From positions 918,501-982,500 of the forward strand of contig CP058732.1 in NCBI GenBank assembly GCA_013414795.1: a DNA stretch of 64,000 nucleotides, in the 5' to 3' direction. The stretch is from Candidatus Kapaibacterium sp. (GTDB taxonomy: Bacteria; Bacteroidota; Ignavibacteria; Kapaibacteriales; UBA2268). The notes under the pieces were generated by a model, which had not been told where the DNA came from, did no database searches, and saw only the letters and a list, made by a program, of their open reading frames with translations. The position numbers were made by a program, and so were the translations under genes. Positions 63,878 to 64,000 of this stretch are shown here, piece by piece (position 1 is the stretch's first letter; every line of letters starts with the position of its first letter).

Positions 63878-64000
63878 ATGGAACGAGGAAATTTACTTGA
63901 AATTGCAAGGAATACTTTGCAAATAGAAATAGATTCTTTACAGAAGTTAAAAGAGTCGCTCGATGACAATTTTGTCCGTGCGGTCGAACTAATTCTTTCT
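63878..64000 (+). CDS. KpsF/GutQ-type arabinose-5-phosphate isomerase (partial, N-terminus)
   Basis: The frame from ATG 63878 (or the adjacent ATG at 63875) stays open for 41 codons to the window edge: MERGNLLEIARNTLQIEIDS, then LQKLKESLDDNFVRAVELILS. This matches the helical N-terminus that precedes the SIS domain in KpsF/KdsD, enzymes that make arabinose-5-phosphate for Kdo. AAGGAG at 63869-63874 serves as ribosome site and favours the second ATG by spacing. Only the first helix pair is visible, so certainty is limited. Confidence 0.6.
   Translation, partial: MERGNLLEIARNTLQIEIDSLQKLKESLDDNFVRAVELILS

Overview
The window comes from a flagellated Gram-negative bacterium of the Bacteroidota/Chlorobiota side of the FCB group, most likely an Ignavibacteria- or Kapabacteria-like lineage. 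This is inferred from gene content only. Four large secreted proteins end in type IX secretion (T9SS) sorting domains, a divergent GldL/GldM-like T9SS motor pair is present, a Gram-negative flagellar L/P-ring cluster is present, and base composition is AT-leaning. No rRNA, tRNA, CRISPR array or complete mobile element was found.

Layout. 1-4440 (-): tripartite efflux operon (TolC-like, RDD protein, MacA-like adaptor, ATPase, MacB-like permease running off the left edge). 4508-6431 (-): PspC protein and three small envelope proteins. 6799-13201 (+): a compact cluster argF-arcC-pyrB-rocD-GH3 hexosaminidase-cyclic-2,3-DPG-synthetase-like GTPase, closed by a good terminator. 13272-14681 and 25844-27262 (-): two beta-propeller/T9SS paralogues flanking 12 kb that holds rpmH-rnpA-yidD-yidC, a LolA-like gene, a 2-oxoacid dehydrogenase E2 with duplicated lipoyl domains, methylmalonyl-CoA mutase and a PKD/T9SS protein. 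27362-31746: NlpC/P60 lipoprotein, an orphan phage terminase, a glycosyltransferase, a short-chain dehydrogenase and LolA. 31774-37025 (-): gyrB, the GldM-like/GldL-like pair, tsaC. 37097-41323 (+): glycogen phosphorylase and a T9SS protein. 41324-43453: AT-rich accessory cassette with three unrecognised genes, bordered by a decayed copy of the 3' end of the gene at 43454-44719. 43454-54183: HPr kinase, LD-carboxypeptidase, CPBP protease, a TrkA-type regulator, a PD40 protein, glycosyltransferase, dCMP deaminase and AnmK. 54375-63443 (+): flagellar operon flgF-flgG-flgA-flgH-flgI-flgJ/SLT-flgN-(four-helix protein)-flgK-flgL-motA, opened by a previously easy-to-miss 58-residue ORF and a sigma-54-like promoter candidate. 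63522-64000: HIT protein and the start of a KpsF-type sugar-phosphate isomerase.

How genes work together. The T9SS motor pair would energise export of the C-terminally tagged proteins in the same window. The carbamoyl-phosphate cluster links citrulline/ornithine, ATP formation and a carbamoyltransferase whose aspartate-site residue is altered. NagZ-like, AnmK and LD-carboxypeptidase genes are scattered peptidoglycan-recycling functions. The flagellar block encodes rod, rings, hook junction proteins, export chaperone and one stator subunit.

Most promising points for follow-up: the carbamoyl-phosphate/cDPGS cluster with its Q231D-type PyrB, the divergent GldL/GldM pair, the accessory cassette at 41.3-43.45 kb with its glycine-zipper protein, and the S23-like four-helix protein embedded in the flagellar operon. 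All functional statements are by motif reading; no database search was possible.
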